Under the pieces are notes generated by a model, which was given only the letters and a program-made list of their open reading frames with translations, searched no databases and was not told where the DNA came from. DNA of 64,000 nt from Mesorhizobium sp. M1E.F.Ca.ET.045.02.1.1 (lineage in GTDB: Bacteria > Pseudomonadota > Alphaproteobacteria > Rhizobiales > Rhizobiaceae). Of this stretch, positions 43,968-55,026 are shown piece by piece; positions within the stretch are counted from its first letter, which is position 1; each line of letters begins with the position of its first letter. The position numbers and the translations under genes were made by a program. The stretch lies in assembly GCF_003952485.1 (NCBI RefSeq), contig NZ_CP034447.1, forward strand, positions 1,860,001 through 1,924,000, read 5' to 3'.

Positions 43968-44345
43968 GTGGCTGAGCGCAGCGTCGGCCATCGGCGCAAG
44001 GCCTATCGGCGCGGCCATCGCGGCGAATGGCTGGCGGCGCTGGCGCTGATGCTGAAAGGCTACCGGATTCTTGCCCGCCGCCATCGCACCAAGCTCGGCG
44101 AGATCGACCTGATCGCCAGGCGCGGCGACCTCGTGCTGTTCGTCGAGGTCAAGGCACGCCGAACGTTGATGGAGGCGATGGAAGCGATCGCTCACGCGTC
44201 GGAACGACGCATCGAGAGTGCGGCCGATCTCTGGCTGTCGCGCCAGCCGGATTATGGCCGGCTGTCGGTGCGATTCGACATGGTGGCTGTGCTGCCCTGG
44301 CGCTGGCCGGTGCACGTGGAGAATGCTTTTTATGGGAGGAATTGA
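43968..44345 (+). CDS. yraN: YraN family (UPF0102) nuclease-like protein
   Basis: A 125-aa protein with the restriction-endonuclease-like core of UPF0102: [48 protein letters not shown] (about 17-65), holding the E, D and E-x-K residues of that fold. Function is not firmly established. GTG at 43968 has AGAGAAG upstream. It follows rsmI, a conserved pairing; glutathione synthetase, which often comes next in relatives, is not here. Confidence 0.9.
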   Translation: MAERSVGHRRKAYRRGHRGEWLAALALMLKGYRILARRHRTKLGEIDLIARRGDLVLFVEVKARRTLMEAMEAIAHASERRIESAADLWLSRQPDYGRLSVRFDMVAVLPWRWPVHVENAFYGRN

Positions 44346-44385
44346 GGGGCTCAGCCGGACCCTCGCGAAATGCTGGCGGGACAGC

Positions 44386-44538
44386 ACCCCCCTCTGTCCT
44401 GCCGGACATCTCCCCGCAAGGGGGGAGATCGGACGTCACCGCGGCTCTCGCCAATTGTGGACATCGCAGAAGGGCGCGGCGCCTAAGCTGCCAATCTCCC
44501 CCCTTGCGGGGGAGATGGCCGGCAGGCCAGAGGGGGGT
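44386..44538. repeat. RIME-like repeat with B-type arms and common core
   Basis: Arms at about 44386-44430 and 44492-44538. Core region: GGCTCTCGCCAATTG and CATCGCAGAAGGGCG. Located between the convergent yraN and uppP genes. Confidence 0.85.
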
Positions 44539-44578
44539 TGGCGGGAACTCGACGAAGTGGTGCGGGCGAAGCCCGCCC

Positions 44579-45385
44579 TCATCCCCATACCATCAGCGCG
44601 ACCAGCCCGACCGCGCCAACCACAAGCCGCCACCAGCCGAACAGCGAGTAGCCCTTGCGCGAGACGAAATCGAGCAGGAAGCGCACGACGATCAGCGCGC
44701 TGACGAAGGCGGCGACGAAGCCGACGGTGATGATCGGCAGGTCGGCCGAGGTCAGCACGTTGCGGTTCTTGAACAGGTCGAAGGCGAAGGCGCCGACCAT
44801 GGTCGGCATGGCGAGGAAGAAGGAAAACTCCGCCGCCGCGCGTTTCTCCACGCCGAGAAGCAGCGCGCCGACGATGGTGGAGCCGGAGCGCGAGGTGCCG
44901 GGGATCAGCGACAGGCACTGGAACAGGCCGATCTGCAGATAGAGCCGGGTCGGGAAGCGCTCGACGTCGCGATAGACCGGCTTGAGGTTCATGCGGTCGA
45001 CGGCAAGCAGCACCACGCCGCCGATGATCAGCATGATGCAGATCAGCCGCGGCGATTCGAACAGGAAGGTCTTGATGAAATCATGCGCCAGCGCGCCGAT
45101 GACCGCGGCCGGCAGGAAGGCAATCAGGATGCCGATGACGAAATGCCGGGTCAGGCGGTCATGCGGCAGGTCGAGCAGCATCTTCCAGAGGCGGTGGAAA
45201 TAGACGCTCAAGATCGCGAGAATCGCGCCGAGCTGAATCAGGATCTCGAAAGCCTTGCCGGTGGAATGGAAGCCGAGGAAATGGCCGGCGAGCAGGATGT
45301 GGCCGGTCGACGACACCGGGATGAACTCGGTCAGGCCCTCCAGCAGCCCAAGCAGCAGCGCTTCGACGATGGTCTGGCTTTCCAT
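44579..45385 (-). CDS. uppP: Undecaprenyl-diphosphate phosphatase (BacA type)
   Basis: A 268-aa integral membrane enzyme that dephosphorylates undecaprenyl pyrophosphate to recycle the lipid carrier for peptidoglycan; also gives bacitracin resistance. The signature [19 protein letters not shown] (about 15-33) and the second motif [20 protein letters not shown] (about 167-186) hold the catalytic residues. ATG at 45385 has GAGG upstream. About eight membrane helices. Confidence 0.95.
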   Translation of the reverse strand: MESQTIVEALLLGLLEGLTEFIPVSSTGHILLAGHFLGFHSTGKAFEILIQLGAILAILSVYFHRLWKMLLDLPHDRLTRHFVIGILIAFLPAAVIGALAHDFIKTFLFESPRLICIMLIIGGVVLLAVDRMNLKPVYRDVERFPTRLYLQIGLFQCLSLIPGTSRSGSTIVGALLLGVEKRAAAEFSFFLAMPTMVGAFAFDLFKNRNVLTSADLPIITVGFVAAFVSALIVVRFLLDFVSRKGYSLFGWWRLVVGAVGLVALMVWG

Positions 45386-45545
45386 GGCAACCTCAGGATT
45401 TCGGGGATAGCTGAAGACAACGGCTTGCTTGTCACGGCGCGGAAGTCCCCCTATAGGTCGCAACACCGTGACGGCCGCATGACGGGCCGCCAAGACTTAC
45501 CGGCGCAGGAGGCGATTCGCCAGTGCGCCCTATCATCGCGGAACC

Positions 45546-46238
45546 ATGCTGACGCTTTTCCACCATCCGATGTTCGCCACCTGCCGCTTCGTGCGCCTCG
45601 CCTTCGGCGAGTATGGCGAGGAGCTGGCGCTGATCGAGGAGAAGCCCTGGACGCGGCGCAAGGAGTTTCTGGCGCTGAACCCGGCGGGCACGCTGCCGAT
45701 CCTGCTTGCCGAAGGCGACGTGCCGATCGTCGGCGCCATGGTGATCGCCGAATATCTCGACGAGACGCGCGGGGTGCTCAAGCGCGACAAGCGGCTGTTT
45801 GCCGAAGATCCGATGCAGCGCGCCGAAATCCGCCGGCTGACCGACTGGTATCTCGCGAAGGCCGAAAGCGAGGTCACCCGCCATCTGGTGCGTGAGCGCG
45901 TGCTGAAGCCGGTCATGCCGGAAACGGCGGGCGGCGGCTCGCCCGATTCGGCGGCGATCCGCGCCGCGCGCGCCAACATCCGCCAGCACATGAAATACAC
46001 CAATTGGCTCGCCGGAACGCGCCATTGGCTGGCCGGCAACAAGGTGACCTATGCCGACCTCGCGGCGGCGGCGACGCTTTCGGTGCTCGACTATCTCGGC
46101 GAGATCGACTGGCGCGAGCATGCCGCCGCGCGCGAATGGTATACGCGGGTGAAATCAAGGCCGTCGTTCCGGCCGCTGCTCACCGACCGGGTGCGCGGCC
46201 TGTCGCCGGTATCGCATTATGCGGACCTCGACTTCTGA
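45546..46238 (+). CDS. Glutathione S-transferase family protein
   Basis: A 230-aa GST-fold protein. The thioredoxin-like N-terminal domain has [23 protein letters not shown] and [17 protein letters not shown] with the cis-proline, then IAEYLDE (glutathione gamma-glutamyl site). The C-terminal all-alpha domain includes [23 protein letters not shown], with the conserved N-capping aspartate. It overlaps queG by 20 bases, a synteny widely kept in alphaproteobacteria. Substrate unknown. Confidence 0.92.
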   Translation: MLTLFHHPMFATCRFVRLAFGEYGEELALIEEKPWTRRKEFLALNPAGTLPILLAEGDVPIVGAMVIAEYLDETRGVLKRDKRLFAEDPMQRAEIRRLTDWYLAKAESEVTRHLVRERVLKPVMPETAGGGSPDSAAIRAARANIRQHMKYTNWLAGTRHWLAGNKVTYADLAAAATLSVLDYLGEIDWREHAAAREWYTRVKSRPSFRPLLTDRVRGLSPVSHYADLDF

Positions 46239-47370
46239 CAGACTGCGCGCCCTGATCGACGCGGAGGCGCGCCGCGCCGGCTTCGATGCCGTCGCCGTCA
46301 CCACGCCGGATGCGATCCCGGAGGCGCCCGCGCGCCTGGCGGAATTCGTCGCCGACGGTTTCCACGGCTCGATGGACTGGATCGCCGAGACGTTTCAACG
46401 CCGAGCCGAGCCCTCGGCGCTGTGGCCGGAAGTGCGCTCGATCATCGTTGTGGCGATGAATTACGGCCCGGACCGCGATCCGCGCGATGTGCTCCAAAAA
46501 CGCGATCGCGGCGCCATCTCGGTCTATGCGCAAAACCGCGACTATCACGACGTGATGAAGGGCCGCCTGAAGGAGATCGCCGGCAAGATCGTCGCGCGTG
46601 CCGGCGGCGACGTGAAGGTGTTCGTCGACACGGCCCCGGTCATGGAAAAGCCGCTGGCGGAAGCCGCGGGCCTCGGCTGGCAGGGCAAGCATACCAATCT
46701 GGTCAGCCGCGCGCATGGCTCATGGCTCTTCCTCGGCACCATCTTCACGACGGCCGAGCTCGAACCGGACAAAGCGGAAATCGACCATTGCGGCTCCTGC
46801 CGCGCCTGCCTCGACGCCTGCCCGACCAATGCCTTTCCAGCGCCCTACCGGCTCGACGCGCGGCGCTGCATCTCCTACCTCACCATCGAGAACAAGGGGC
46901 CGATCCCACTCGAATTCCGCGAGAAGATCGGCAACCGCATCTATGGCTGCGACGACTGCCTGGCCGCCTGCCCCTGGAACAAATTCGCCAGTGTCGCTTC
47001 CGAGGCCAAGCTTGCCGCCCGCGCCGACCTGCGCGAGCCGCCGCTGTCGGAGCTCCTGCTTCTCGACGATGCGGCGTTCCGCTCCTTTTTCTCCGGTTCG
47101 CCGATCAAGCGCATCGGCCGCGATCGTTTTGTCCGCAACGTCTTGATCGCCGCCGGCAATTCCGGCGATGTCTCGCTGGCGCCGATCGTACGCGGCCTGC
47201 TCGACGACGGCTCGCCGCTGGTGCGGGGTGCGGCAGTATGGGCGCTATCGCTACTGATGCCGCGGCGCGATTTTGCCGAGTTTGCCGCATCGGCCTTGCA
47301 GACGGAAAACGAGGCGACGGTGCGCGACGAATGGCTTTCGGCGCTGCCGGATCCCGCAAAGGATCGTTGA
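46219..47370 (+). CDS. queG: Epoxyqueuosine reductase
   Basis: A 383-aa cobalamin-dependent enzyme that makes queuosine from epoxyqueuosine in tRNA. Two 4Fe-4S binding motifs are visible: [16 protein letters not shown] (about 194-209) and [13 protein letters not shown] (about 244-256). The catalytic-site segment [28 protein letters not shown] is conserved, and a HEAT-like repeat (about 300-375) ends the protein. It starts within the end of the GST gene. Confidence 0.95.
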   Translation: MRTSTSDRLRALIDAEARRAGFDAVAVTTPDAIPEAPARLAEFVADGFHGSMDWIAETFQRRAEPSALWPEVRSIIVVAMNYGPDRDPRDVLQKRDRGAISVYAQNRDYHDVMKGRLKEIAGKIVARAGGDVKVFVDTAPVMEKPLAEAAGLGWQGKHTNLVSRAHGSWLFLGTIFTTAELEPDKAEIDHCGSCRACLDACPTNAFPAPYRLDARRCISYLTIENKGPIPLEFREKIGNRIYGCDDCLAACPWNKFASVASEAKLAARADLREPPLSELLLLDDAAFRSFFSGSPIKRIGRDRFVRNVLIAAGNSGDVSLAPIVRGLLDDGSPLVRGAAVWALSLLMPRRDFAEFAASALQTENEATVRDEWLSALPDPAKDR

Positions 47371-47385
47371 AGGGGGGGTTCATTG

Positions 47386-48291
47386 ATGAGCGGAAAACGC
47401 TTCTTCATTTTCGGCGCCGGCTATTCCGGCAAGGCCTTTGCCCGGGCCAACGAAAACGGCGCGCCGATCCTTGGGACGACGCGCTCGCCGGAAAAATTCG
47501 AGGCGCTGCGGCAGGCAGGGATCGAGCCGTTGCGCTTCGACGGTTCGCTGACGCCCAAGATCGGCGATGCGCTTCGGCAAACCACGCATCTCATCGTCTC
47601 GGTCGCGCCGGACGAAGCGGGAGATCCGGCGCTCAACGCCGCCGGCCAGACGATCCGGGCGAGCATGCCGGCGCTTGCATGGATCGGCTATCTTTCGACC
47701 GTCGGCGTCTATGGCGACCATGGTGGCGCCTGGGTGGACGAGACCACCGACTGCAAGCCGGTGTCGAAGCGCTCGACGATGCGGGTGGCGGCCGAACGGG
47801 AGTGGCTGAAACTCGGCCAAGAGATCGGAAAACCGGTGGCGATCCTGCGGCTGTCCGGCATCTATGGCCCGGGCCGCAACGCGCTGGCCAATCTCGAGGA
47901 CGGCATCGCAAGGCGGCTGGTCAAGAAGGATCAGGTGTTCAACCGCATCCATTGCGACGACATCGCCGGCGCGCTTTGGCATCTGGCCGAACAGAATCTC
48001 GGCGGCATTTTCAACGTCACCGACGACGAGCCGGCACCGCCGCAGGATGTCGTCGCCTATGCCGCCGGATTGATGGGCGTGGAGGCACCGCCGGAAATTC
48101 CGTTCGAGACCGCCCAACTTTCGCCCATGGCGCGTTCTTTCTATGGCGAGAACAAGCGCGTCGCCAACAACGCGATCAAGGCGGCCGGCTATCGCTTCCG
48201 TTTCCCGAACTATCGGGTGGCGCTGGAGCGGATGTGGGCCGACGGCAACTGGCGGGATGGGGAACCGCGCAGCCCGATGAAACGCTCGTGA
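47386..48291 (+). CDS. SDR family NAD(P)-binding epimerase-like protein (YeeZ-type)
   Basis: A 301-aa Rossmann-fold protein: FIFGAGYSGKAFARA (GxGxxG, about residues 7-21), SVAPDEAGDP, then IGYLSTVGVYGDHGGAWVDET (S/Y active-site region) and LRLSGIYGPGRNALANL. It belongs to extended SDRs of the YeeZ type with no firm function. ATG at 47386 is used with the AGGGGGG ribosome-binding site; a TTG one codon earlier is possible. It follows queG by 15 bp in the same operon-like run. Confidence 0.88.
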   Translation: MSGKRFFIFGAGYSGKAFARANENGAPILGTTRSPEKFEALRQAGIEPLRFDGSLTPKIGDALRQTTHLIVSVAPDEAGDPALNAAGQTIRASMPALAWIGYLSTVGVYGDHGGAWVDETTDCKPVSKRSTMRVAAEREWLKLGQEIGKPVAILRLSGIYGPGRNALANLEDGIARRLVKKDQVFNRIHCDDIAGALWHLAEQNLGGIFNVTDDEPAPPQDVVAYAAGLMGVEAPPEIPFETAQLSPMARSFYGENKRVANNAIKAAGYRFRFPNYRVALERMWADGNWRDGEPRSPMKRS

Positions 48292-48380
48292 TCGAAGCGA
48301 AGCGCATGGCATGATATGATTCGCGCCTGAAGCATGTCGCCGAGGATTGCGTCGCGCCACTGGAGAGGGGACCCGACCTG

Positions 48381-49463
48381 ATGACGTTGCGATCGCTGCC
48401 CGACAGGAAGCCGTTCCTGACCGCCGCGCTTGCGCTGGTGACTTTAGCCGCGCTGGCGGCGGCCGCGATCTCGGCCGAACCCCGCGCCAAGGATCTGTTC
48501 GGCGCCGAAAAGCTGCCGGCGGTGGCGCCGGCGCAATCCTTCGGCTTCTACTCCAAGGGCTGTTTCACCGGCGGCGTCGCCTTGCCGATGGACGGGCCGA
48601 GCTGGGAAGTGATGCGCCCCTCGCGCAACCGCCGCTGGGGCCATCCGTCGATGATTGCGCTGATCGAGAAGCTCGCCCGTGATGCCCATGCGGATGGCTG
48701 GCCCGGCTTGCTGATCGGCGACATTTCGCAGCCGCGCGGCGGGCCGATGATGACCGGCCATGCCTCGCACCAGATCGGCCTCGACGCCGACATCTGGCTG
48801 ACCCCGATGCCGAGCCGTCCGCTGACGATTGCGCAGCGCGAGACCATGAGCGCCAAGCTGATGGTCGACGAGAAAACGCATCTGGTGAAGGACGCGCTGT
48901 GGACGCCGGCGCATACGCGGCTTCTGAAGCGCGCGGCGAGCTACGCGGAAGTCGAGCGCATCCTGGTCAATCCGGGCATCAAGAAGAAGCTCTGCGACAC
49001 CGTCACCGGCGACCGTTCCTGGCTGCGCAAGATCCGGCCGTTCTGGGGCCACGACTATCATTTCCACATGCGCATCGGCTGCCAGCCGGGCTCGCCCGGC
49101 TGCAAGGCGCAGGATGCGACGCCTGACGACGACGGCTGCGGCAAGCCGCTTGCCTGGTGGTTCACCGAGGAGCCCTGGCGGCCGAACAAGAACCCGGATG
49201 CGCCGAAGGCCCGCGACCTGATGACGATGGCCAACCTGCCCAGAGAATGCCGGGCGGTGCTCGCCGCGCCCGACGCGCCTTCGCTGGAGGCTGTCACCTA
49301 TCAAGGCGGCGGCGCGACAGCGGTAGCGGCCGCCAAGCCGGAACCGGCCGAGCCGGCGCAGACGATCTCCAGCAGCGCCGCGGCACTCCCGGCCGAGGCC
49401 AGCGCCTTCGCGCCCACGCCCTCGATCGGCATTCCGCTGCCAAGGCCAAGGCCGGGGAACTGA
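48381..49463 (+). CDS. mepA: Penicillin-insensitive murein endopeptidase
   Basis: A 360-aa periplasmic zinc endopeptidase that cuts D-Ala-mDAP crosslinks in peptidoglycan. The signal peptide is LTAALALVTLAALAAAAISA (about 14-33). Zinc ligands and catalytic residues lie in MTGHASHQIGLDADIWL and WGHDYHFHMRIGC, the latter HxH as in LAS metallopeptidases. Cysteines at the start (KGCF) and end (PGC, DGCG) fit the disulfides of E. coli MepA. The Pro/Ala-rich C-terminus (about 310-360) is an extension. Confidence 0.93.
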   Translation: MTLRSLPDRKPFLTAALALVTLAALAAAAISAEPRAKDLFGAEKLPAVAPAQSFGFYSKGCFTGGVALPMDGPSWEVMRPSRNRRWGHPSMIALIEKLARDAHADGWPGLLIGDISQPRGGPMMTGHASHQIGLDADIWLTPMPSRPLTIAQRETMSAKLMVDEKTHLVKDALWTPAHTRLLKRAASYAEVERILVNPGIKKKLCDTVTGDRSWLRKIRPFWGHDYHFHMRIGCQPGSPGCKAQDATPDDDGCGKPLAWWFTEEPWRPNKNPDAPKARDLMTMANLPRECRAVLAAPDAPSLEAVTYQGGGATAVAAAKPEPAEPAQTISSSAAALPAEASAFAPTPSIGIPLPRPRPGN

Positions 49464-49496
49464 GGCCCAGCCTGCGACCCCCCTTTGAGGGCAGGA

Positions 49497-49688
49497 CAAT
49501 CGCATAGGGCGCTCCCCCTCTCCGTCTCGGCTTCGCCGAGCCACCTCTCCCCCACTTTGTGGGGGCGAGGAACCCAAGCTTTTCAAGGCTGCGACATCAG
49601 CGGTTAGCGTTTCCTCGCCCCCATGAAATGGGGGAGAGGTGGCCGCGAAGCGGCCGGAGAGGGGGGCTGGCGCTGCCATATGCGATTG
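49497..49688. repeat. Composite palindromic element with CAATCGCATA ends (C-type)
   Basis: A 192-bp unit bounded by CAATCGCATAGGGCGCTC and GGCGCTGCCATATGCGATTG, with C-type arms (CCCCACTTTGTGGGG and CCCCCATGAAATGGGGG stems, and GGCTTCGCCGAGCC or GGCCGCGAAGCGGCC side hairpins). A remnant of a different repeat (CCCCCCTTTGAGGGC on the left, GGCCGCCAAGCGGTCAGAGGGG on the right) flanks it. It fills most of the gap 49464-49814; the rest holds only the glk leader. Confidence 0.8.
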
Positions 49689-49814
49689 AGCTGGCCGCCA
49701 AGCGGTCAGAGGGGTTGCCTCCTGAAGCTAAGCCGCTTTCCCTTTGCCACCCCATGCGCTAGTTCAACGAACAGACAGGCGGCAGATGGTCAGAACGGGG
49801 ACGAGCGAGAAAAA

Positions 49815-50834
49815 ATGGCAGGCGAAGACGATACAGCGCTGCGGTTTCCGGTCCTGATCGGCGACATCGGCGGCACCAATGCGCGCTTTTCCATCGTGCT
49901 CGACGCCAATTCGGAAGCGACCGAGCCGCAGATCGTGCAGACGGCCAATTTCAAGACCATCGACGAGGCGATCCAGGCGGCGGTGCTCGACCGCTCGTCG
50001 ATCCAACCGCATTCGGCGGTGCTGGCGGTCGCCGGCCCGGTCGACGGCGACGAGATCCGGCTCACCAACTGCCCCTGGGTGGTCAAGCCGCACCAGATGT
50101 TCGCCAATCTGGGCTTGAGCGAAATCGTCGTGCTCAACGATTTCGAGGCGCAGGCGCTGGCGGTCGTGGCGCTCGGCGAGGAGCATATGGAAAAGATCGG
50201 CGGCGGCACGCCGGAACCGAGCGCGGGGCGGGTCGTGCTCGGCCCCGGAACCGGGCTCGGCGTCGCCGGGTTGATCTACGCGCTGCGCCATTGGATACCG
50301 GTGCCGGGCGAGGGCGGGCATATGGACATCGGCCCGCGCACGCCGCGCGACTTCGAGGTGTTCCCGCATATCGAAAAGCTCGAGGGTCGCATTTCCGGCG
50401 AGCAGATCCTATGCGGCCGCGGGCTGGTCAACCTCTATCGCGCCGTGGCCAAGACGGATGCCAAACCGATGCCTTTCACCACCCCGGCGGAGGTCACCGC
50501 CGCGGCTTTGGCCAAATCCGACGCGGTGGCGCAGGAAGCGTTGGAACTGTTCGTCACCTGCCTCGGCCGCACCGCCGGGGACCTGGCGCTGGTGTTCAAG
50601 AGCCGCGGCGGCGTGTTCCTGACCGGGGGCATCGCGCAAAAGATCGTGCCGGCCCTGAAAGCCGGCAATTTCCGCGCCGCCTTCGAGGACAAGGCGCCGC
50701 ACAGCGCGCTGATGCGTTCGATGCCGGTCTATGTCATCACGCACCCGCTCGCGGCGCTCCTCGGCCTCGCCGCCTATGCCAGGACCCCCTCGCTGTTCGG
50801 CGTCCAGACTGCGGGGCGGCACTGGCGGACGTGA
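49815..50834 (+). CDS. glk: Glucokinase
   Basis: A 339-aa glucokinase of the E. coli Glk type. The ATP phosphate-1 motif is [13 protein letters not shown] (15-27), the sugar-site region [11 protein letters not shown] (about 112-122, catalytic Asp in ND) and [11 protein letters not shown] phosphate loop, followed by [10 protein letters not shown]. Reaction: glucose plus ATP to glucose-6-phosphate. ATG at 49815 is chosen; a much longer open frame upstream runs through the repeat and is not plausible. Confidence 0.93.
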   Translation: MAGEDDTALRFPVLIGDIGGTNARFSIVLDANSEATEPQIVQTANFKTIDEAIQAAVLDRSSIQPHSAVLAVAGPVDGDEIRLTNCPWVVKPHQMFANLGLSEIVVLNDFEAQALAVVALGEEHMEKIGGGTPEPSAGRVVLGPGTGLGVAGLIYALRHWIPVPGEGGHMDIGPRTPRDFEVFPHIEKLEGRISGEQILCGRGLVNLYRAVAKTDAKPMPFTTPAEVTAAALAKSDAVAQEALELFVTCLGRTAGDLALVFKSRGGVFLTGGIAQKIVPALKAGNFRAAFEDKAPHSALMRSMPVYVITHPLAALLGLAAYARTPSLFGVQTAGRHWRT

Positions 50835-51009
50835 GGCTGGCAGCGATCCAGCCCAGGGCGGAGTTTCGTCGCAGAGACTCCGGGACCCTGTCTGAGAGGC
50901 CTGTGCCAAGCACGCGCCGGCCTCTGGAATTAAAAACATCCTTCGCTGCTTTCGCGATGCCGCGACGAAGTTTCGCCATAGGCAAGCCGCCACTGGGGCG
51001 CTAAGAGGG

Positions 51010-52926
51010 GTGCCGAATTGCAGCCCGGCTGCGAGGCCAATCGAAAATCACGGAACAAACCCCGATTTGAACCAGTCGCTTCAACATCAAGCGAAGGCCC
51101 TGCCGGGCGAAACCTGGGCGATCCTGCGCCGCATCATCGCCGAGAACGGCCGCGAATACCGCTGGTCCTATGTTGTCGCCATCACCTGCTCGCTGGTCGT
51201 TTCGGCCACGACGGCCTTCGCCGCCTGGATCATGAGCCCGGTCGTCAACCAGATCTTCTACGAGCGGCGCGGCGATCTGATCCTTCTGATCTGCGCAGGC
51301 ATCATGGGTTCCTTCGTGTTGCGAGGGCTTGCCACCTATGGCCAGGCGGTGACGCTGTCCAAGATCGGCAACAATCTGGTGGCGCGCTACCAGCGCCGCA
51401 TCTTCGACCATCTGATGAAGCTCGGCGTCGGCTTCTTCACCGACACGCGTTCCGGGCAGCTCGCGGCGCGGGTCAACGAAAACATCAACGGCATCCGCGA
51501 CCTTCTGTCGATGACGCTGACCTCGATCGCGCGCGATGCGGTGTCGCTGATCGGCCTGATCGGCGTCATGATCTACCAGGACCCGCTGTTGTCGCTTTCC
51601 TCGCTGCTGATCGGGCCGCCGCTGATCTGGGCCGTCGTCTATCTGCAGCGCCGCGTGCGCCGCATCTCGCGCGAGTCCGTGCAGATCAACTCGCGGCTGA
51701 TCGGCGCCATGCAGGAAGCGACGCAAGGCATCGCCATCGTCAAAGCCTTCACGATGGAGGAGGAGCTCTCGCGCCGCATCGGCAAGCTTTCCGAGAGCGC
51801 CGAGCAGCGCGGCAACAAGATCGCGCGCGTGTCGGAGCGGCTGACGCCGATTTCCGACATGCTGGCCGGCCTCGCCGTCACCGGCGTCATCGCCTATTCC
51901 GGCTATAAGGCGCTGGTTCTCGGCGAGCCGCCGGGCGCGGTCTTCTCCTTCATCACCGCGCTGATCCTCGCTTACGATCCTGCCCGACGCCTGGCGCGCA
52001 CGCAGGTCGGCATGGAGCGGGCCCTGGTCAACGCGCGCATGATCTACGAGCTGCTCGACCTCGAACCGCAACAGGGCGACGCACCGGACGCGGTCGAGGC
52101 CAGTATCGGCAATGGCGAGGTGCGCTTCGACAATGTCACCTTCGGTTACGCCGAAGATATGCCGGTGCTCAGGAACCTGAGCTTCACCGCCGCCGCCGGC
52201 AAGGTCACGGCGATCGTCGGCGCCTCCGGCGCCGGCAAGTCGACGCTGGTGGCGCTCTTGCAGCGCTTCCACGACGTCGATAGCGGCAGAATCGAAGTCG
52301 ACGGGCAGGACATTTCCAAGCTGACGAAGCGTTCGCTTCGCAGCTCGATCGCCTATGTCGCGCAGGCGCCCTACCTGTTCGAGGGCACGATCCGCGATAA
52401 CATCCGCTATGGCCGGCTTTCGGCCACCGACGCCGAGATCGAGCTGGCGGCTGCCCAAGCGGCGGCCGACGAGTTCATCCGCCAGCAGCCGCAGGGCTAT
52501 GACACGCCGGTCGGCGAGAACGGCGTGACGCTGTCGGGCGGCCAGCGCCAGCGCGTCTCGATCGCCCGCGCCATCGTGCGCCAGGCGCCGATCCTTCTGC
52601 TCGACGAGGCGACCTCGGCGCTCGACAACGAGGCGGAAGCGCGCGTCCAGGAAGCGCTGACCCATGTCATGGAAGGGCGCACCACCATCGTCATCGCGCA
52701 CCGGCTGTCGACGGTGGTCAATGCCGACCACATCATCGTGCTGGAGGAAGGCCGGCTGGTCGAGGAAGGCACGCATGCCTCGCTGATGGCCGACCCGCAC
52801 AGCGTCTATGCCCGCTTCCACCGGGTTCAGGGCAACAAGGGCCTGGGGCTTGTCGACGACGCCAGGCCGATCCAAACTCCGTCGCCGCGCAGCCGCGCGA
52901 AGAAAGCCGTCAGGAGAAGCGCATGA
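51010..52926 (+). CDS. ABC exporter, fused membrane and ATPase domains (MsbA-like)
   Basis: A 638-aa half-transporter: about six membrane helices (about 50-330) followed by the ATPase with Walker [10 protein letters not shown], signature LSGGQRQRV, Walker [13 protein letters not shown] and H-loop IAHRLS. It works as a homodimer and resembles MsbA-type lipid or drug exporters. The GTG at 51010 is almost touching its AAGAGG site; a TTG in frame at 51067 is an alternative start, so the first 19 residues are uncertain. dapB overlaps its end by 4 bases (ATGA). Confidence 0.92.
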   Translation: MPNCSPAARPIENHGTNPDLNQSLQHQAKALPGETWAILRRIIAENGREYRWSYVVAITCSLVVSATTAFAAWIMSPVVNQIFYERRGDLILLICAGIMGSFVLRGLATYGQAVTLSKIGNNLVARYQRRIFDHLMKLGVGFFTDTRSGQLAARVNENINGIRDLLSMTLTSIARDAVSLIGLIGVMIYQDPLLSLSSLLIGPPLIWAVVYLQRRVRRISRESVQINSRLIGAMQEATQGIAIVKAFTMEEELSRRIGKLSESAEQRGNKIARVSERLTPISDMLAGLAVTGVIAYSGYKALVLGEPPGAVFSFITALILAYDPARRLARTQVGMERALVNARMIYELLDLEPQQGDAPDAVEASIGNGEVRFDNVTFGYAEDMPVLRNLSFTAAAGKVTAIVGASGAGKSTLVALLQRFHDVDSGRIEVDGQDISKLTKRSLRSSIAYVAQAPYLFEGTIRDNIRYGRLSATDAEIELAAAQAAADEFIRQQPQGYDTPVGENGVTLSGGQRQRVSIARAIVRQAPILLLDEATSALDNEAEARVQEALTHVMEGRTTIVIAHRLSTVVNADHIIVLEEGRLVEEGTHASLMADPHSVYARFHRVQGNKGLGLVDDARPIQTPSPRSRAKKAVRRSA

Positions 52927-53744
52927 GCGAAGCGGGCGATATGGGCCTGGTGGTGGTGGGTGCCGCCGGCCGGATGGGCCAGACGCTGGTCCGCGCCATC
53001 CACACGATTCCCGGCGCGCGCGTCGCCGGCGCGGTCGAACGGCAGGGCTCGCCCTATCTCGGCAAGGACGCAGGCGAGCTCGCCGGCATCGGCACCATCA
53101 ACGTGCCGATCGTCGACGACCCGCTGCCGGCCTTCGCCAAGGCCGACGGCGTGCTCGATTTCACGGCCCCTAGCGCGAGCGTCGAATTCGCCGGCTATGC
53201 CGCGCAGGCGCGCATCGTCCATGTCATCGGCACCACCGGATGCTCGGCGGAGGACGACGCGAAGATCGCGGCGGCCGCGCGCCATGCCACGATCGTCAAA
53301 TCCGGCAATATGAGCCTCGGCGTCAATCTTTTGGCGGTGCTGGTGGAGCAGGCGGCACGCGCGCTCGACCCGCAAGATTTCGACATCGAGATCCTGGAAA
53401 TGCATCACAAGCACAAGGTCGACGCGCCGTCCGGCACGGCGCTGCTGCTCGGCGAGGCGGCGGCGAAGGGCAGGGAGATCGCTCTCAAGGACAACAGCGT
53501 GCGGGTGCGCGACGGCCACACCGGCGTTCGCAAGCCGGGCACGATCGGCTTCGCGACGCTGCGCGGCGGCTCGGTGGTCGGCGAGCACAGCGTGATCATC
53601 GCCGGCACCGGCGAGCGCATCACGCTCTCGCACCAGGCCGAGGACCGGGCGATCTTCGCCCGCGGCGCTGTAAAAGCCGCGCTTTGGGCGCGCGCGAAGA
53701 AACCCGGGCTCTATTCCATGCGGGACGTGCTCGGCCTGAGCTGA
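52923..53744 (+). CDS. dapB: 4-hydroxy-tetrahydrodipicolinate reductase
   Basis: A 273-aa dapB for lysine and diaminopimelate synthesis. The NAD(P)H site is [12 protein letters not shown] (about 10-21). The catalytic and substrate block [18 protein letters not shown] (about 159-176) has the active His and Lys. The ending is the usual [12 protein letters not shown]. It overlaps the ABC exporter stop by 4 bases, and gpmA follows after 91 bp. Confidence 0.95.
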   Translation: MSEAGDMGLVVVGAAGRMGQTLVRAIHTIPGARVAGAVERQGSPYLGKDAGELAGIGTINVPIVDDPLPAFAKADGVLDFTAPSASVEFAGYAAQARIVHVIGTTGCSAEDDAKIAAAARHATIVKSGNMSLGVNLLAVLVEQAARALDPQDFDIEILEMHHKHKVDAPSGTALLLGEAAAKGREIALKDNSVRVRDGHTGVRKPGTIGFATLRGGSVVGEHSVIIAGTGERITLSHQAEDRAIFARGAVKAALWARAKKPGLYSMRDVLGLS

Positions 53745-53835
53745 GGCGGCCTATTTTCCAACGCAATTCCGAACGGAAAGCCGCTACACACTTTTCCTGG
53801 AATTGCTCAAATCGAACCACTTATCAGGAGCAAAC

Positions 53836-54456
53836 ATGTCGGGAACTCTCGTGCTCGTGCGCCACGGCCAGAGCGAATGGAACCTGAAGAACCTGTTCAC
53901 CGGCTGGCGCGACGTCGGCCTGACCGAGCAGGGCAACGCGGAAGCCCTTGCCGCCGGCGAGAAGCTCAAGGCGCGCGGCCTGAAATTCGACATCGCCTTC
54001 ACCTCGGCGCTGAAGCGGGCGCAGAAGACCTGCCAGATCATTCTCGACGTGGTCGGCCAGAGCAGTCTCGAGACCATCCGCGACCAGGCGCTCAACGAGC
54101 GCGACTATGGCGACCTGTCGGGCCTCAACAAGGACGACGCGCGCAAGAAATGGGGCGAGGAGCAGGTGCATATCTGGCGCCGCTCCTACGACATCGCGCC
54201 GCCCGGCGGCGAAAGCCTGAAGGACACCGGCGCGCGCGTGTGGCCCTATTACCTGCACGACGTGCAGCCGCATGTGCTGCGCGGCGAAACGGTGCTGGTT
54301 GCCGCCCACGGCAACTCGCTGCGCGCGCTGATCATGGCGCTGGACGGCAAGAGCGGCGAGGAGATCGTCAAGCTCGAGCTCGGCACCGGCGTGCCGGTGA
54401 TCTACAAGCTCAACGCCGATTCGACCGTGGCGAAGAAGGAAGTGCTGGAGGGGTGA
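53836..54456 (+). CDS. gpmA: 2,3-bisphosphoglycerate-dependent phosphoglycerate mutase
   Basis: A 206-aa cofactor-dependent mutase of the short alphaproteobacterial type. The phospho-histidine H10 is in [10 protein letters not shown], then [15 protein letters not shown], the SALKRAQKT loop, ERDYGDLSG and the second histidine in [11 protein letters not shown]. It interconverts 3- and 2-phosphoglycerate in glycolysis. ATG at 53836 has CAGGAG upstream. Confidence 0.95.
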   Translation: MSGTLVLVRHGQSEWNLKNLFTGWRDVGLTEQGNAEALAAGEKLKARGLKFDIAFTSALKRAQKTCQIILDVVGQSSLETIRDQALNERDYGDLSGLNKDDARKKWGEEQVHIWRRSYDIAPPGGESLKDTGARVWPYYLHDVQPHVLRGETVLVAAHGNSLRALIMALDGKSGEEIVKLELGTGVPVIYKLNADSTVAKKEVLEG

Positions 54457-54549
54457 GGGCTCTTTTGCCTCCTTGCGGCGGCGACTAGGCGCGCGGTTTC
54501 CAAGGCAAATCACTTCAGATTTCTGTTCCCGCGCTTACCCATCCGGCGT

Positions 54550-54735
54550 TTGCGCTGCCCCTCACCTGCCTGCCGGCATCCTCTCCCCGTATAGTGACGG
54601 GGAGAGGGAAGCTCTTGGCCGATTTCGCCAGTCGCCAGCGGTGCAGGAAGGGCGCCGAGGCCGAGGCCAGCCCCTTCTCCCCGTCACTATACGGGGAGAA
54701 GGGCCCGGCAGGGCGATGAGGGGCAGCGCCGACGC
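54550..54735. repeat. RIME-like repeat with A-type arms and common core
   Basis: Arms at about 54554-54609 and 54672-54730 with the CCCCGT-CACTAT-ACGGGG stem. Centre: TTTCGCCAGTCGCCAGCG and GTGCAGGAAGGGCGCC, the shared core. It fills the 335-bp gap between gpmA and the tRNA, together with the tRNA promoter. Confidence 0.85.
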
Positions 54736-54751
54736 AGACGAAAAAAGCGCG

Positions 54752-54780
54752 TTGACACATATCGTTTGCCCGCTTACATG
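54752..54780 (+). promoter_or_regulatory. tRNA-Leu promoter
   Basis: A perfect -35 TTGACA (54752-54757), 17 bp, and a weak -10 TACATG (54775-54780), which would start transcription 7 to 8 bases before the mature tRNA end. Confidence 0.5.
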
Positions 54781-54791
54781 AGCCCGCACCA

Positions 54792-54876
54792 GCCCAGATG
54801 GCGGAATTGGTAGACGCGCACGGTTCAGGTCCGTGTTCCGCAAGGAGTGGAGGTTCGAGTCCTCTTCTGGGCACCA
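54792..54876 (+). tRNA. tRNA-Leu (anticodon CAG)
   Basis: An 85-nt tRNA with encoded CCA. Acceptor stem GCCCAGA/TCTGGGC with discriminator A, D-arm with GGTAG, anticodon stem CACGG/CCGTG around loop TTCAGGT (anticodon CAG at 54826-54828), a long class-II variable arm and T-arm GAGG-TTCGAGT-CCTC. No integrase or partial tRNA copy is seen downstream, so nothing suggests use as an attachment site here. Confidence 0.97.
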
Positions 54877-55026
54877 TCTTTCCCGACTGCCAACGGGATA
54901 GCGCTTCCAGATTTACGACATTCGTGATTGGCCGTAGCCTCTGAGCTTCGCCATCCACCTCCCCTCCCGGCCAGTCCCCGAACAAACCGCTTCAAACCTA
55001 GCACCCCTGGCGTTACGGTCCGCCCC

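Noticed and set aside
54792..54876. tRNA-Leu as an integration site
   Set aside because: No integrase gene, no repeated 3' end of the tRNA and no foreign-looking island directly downstream.
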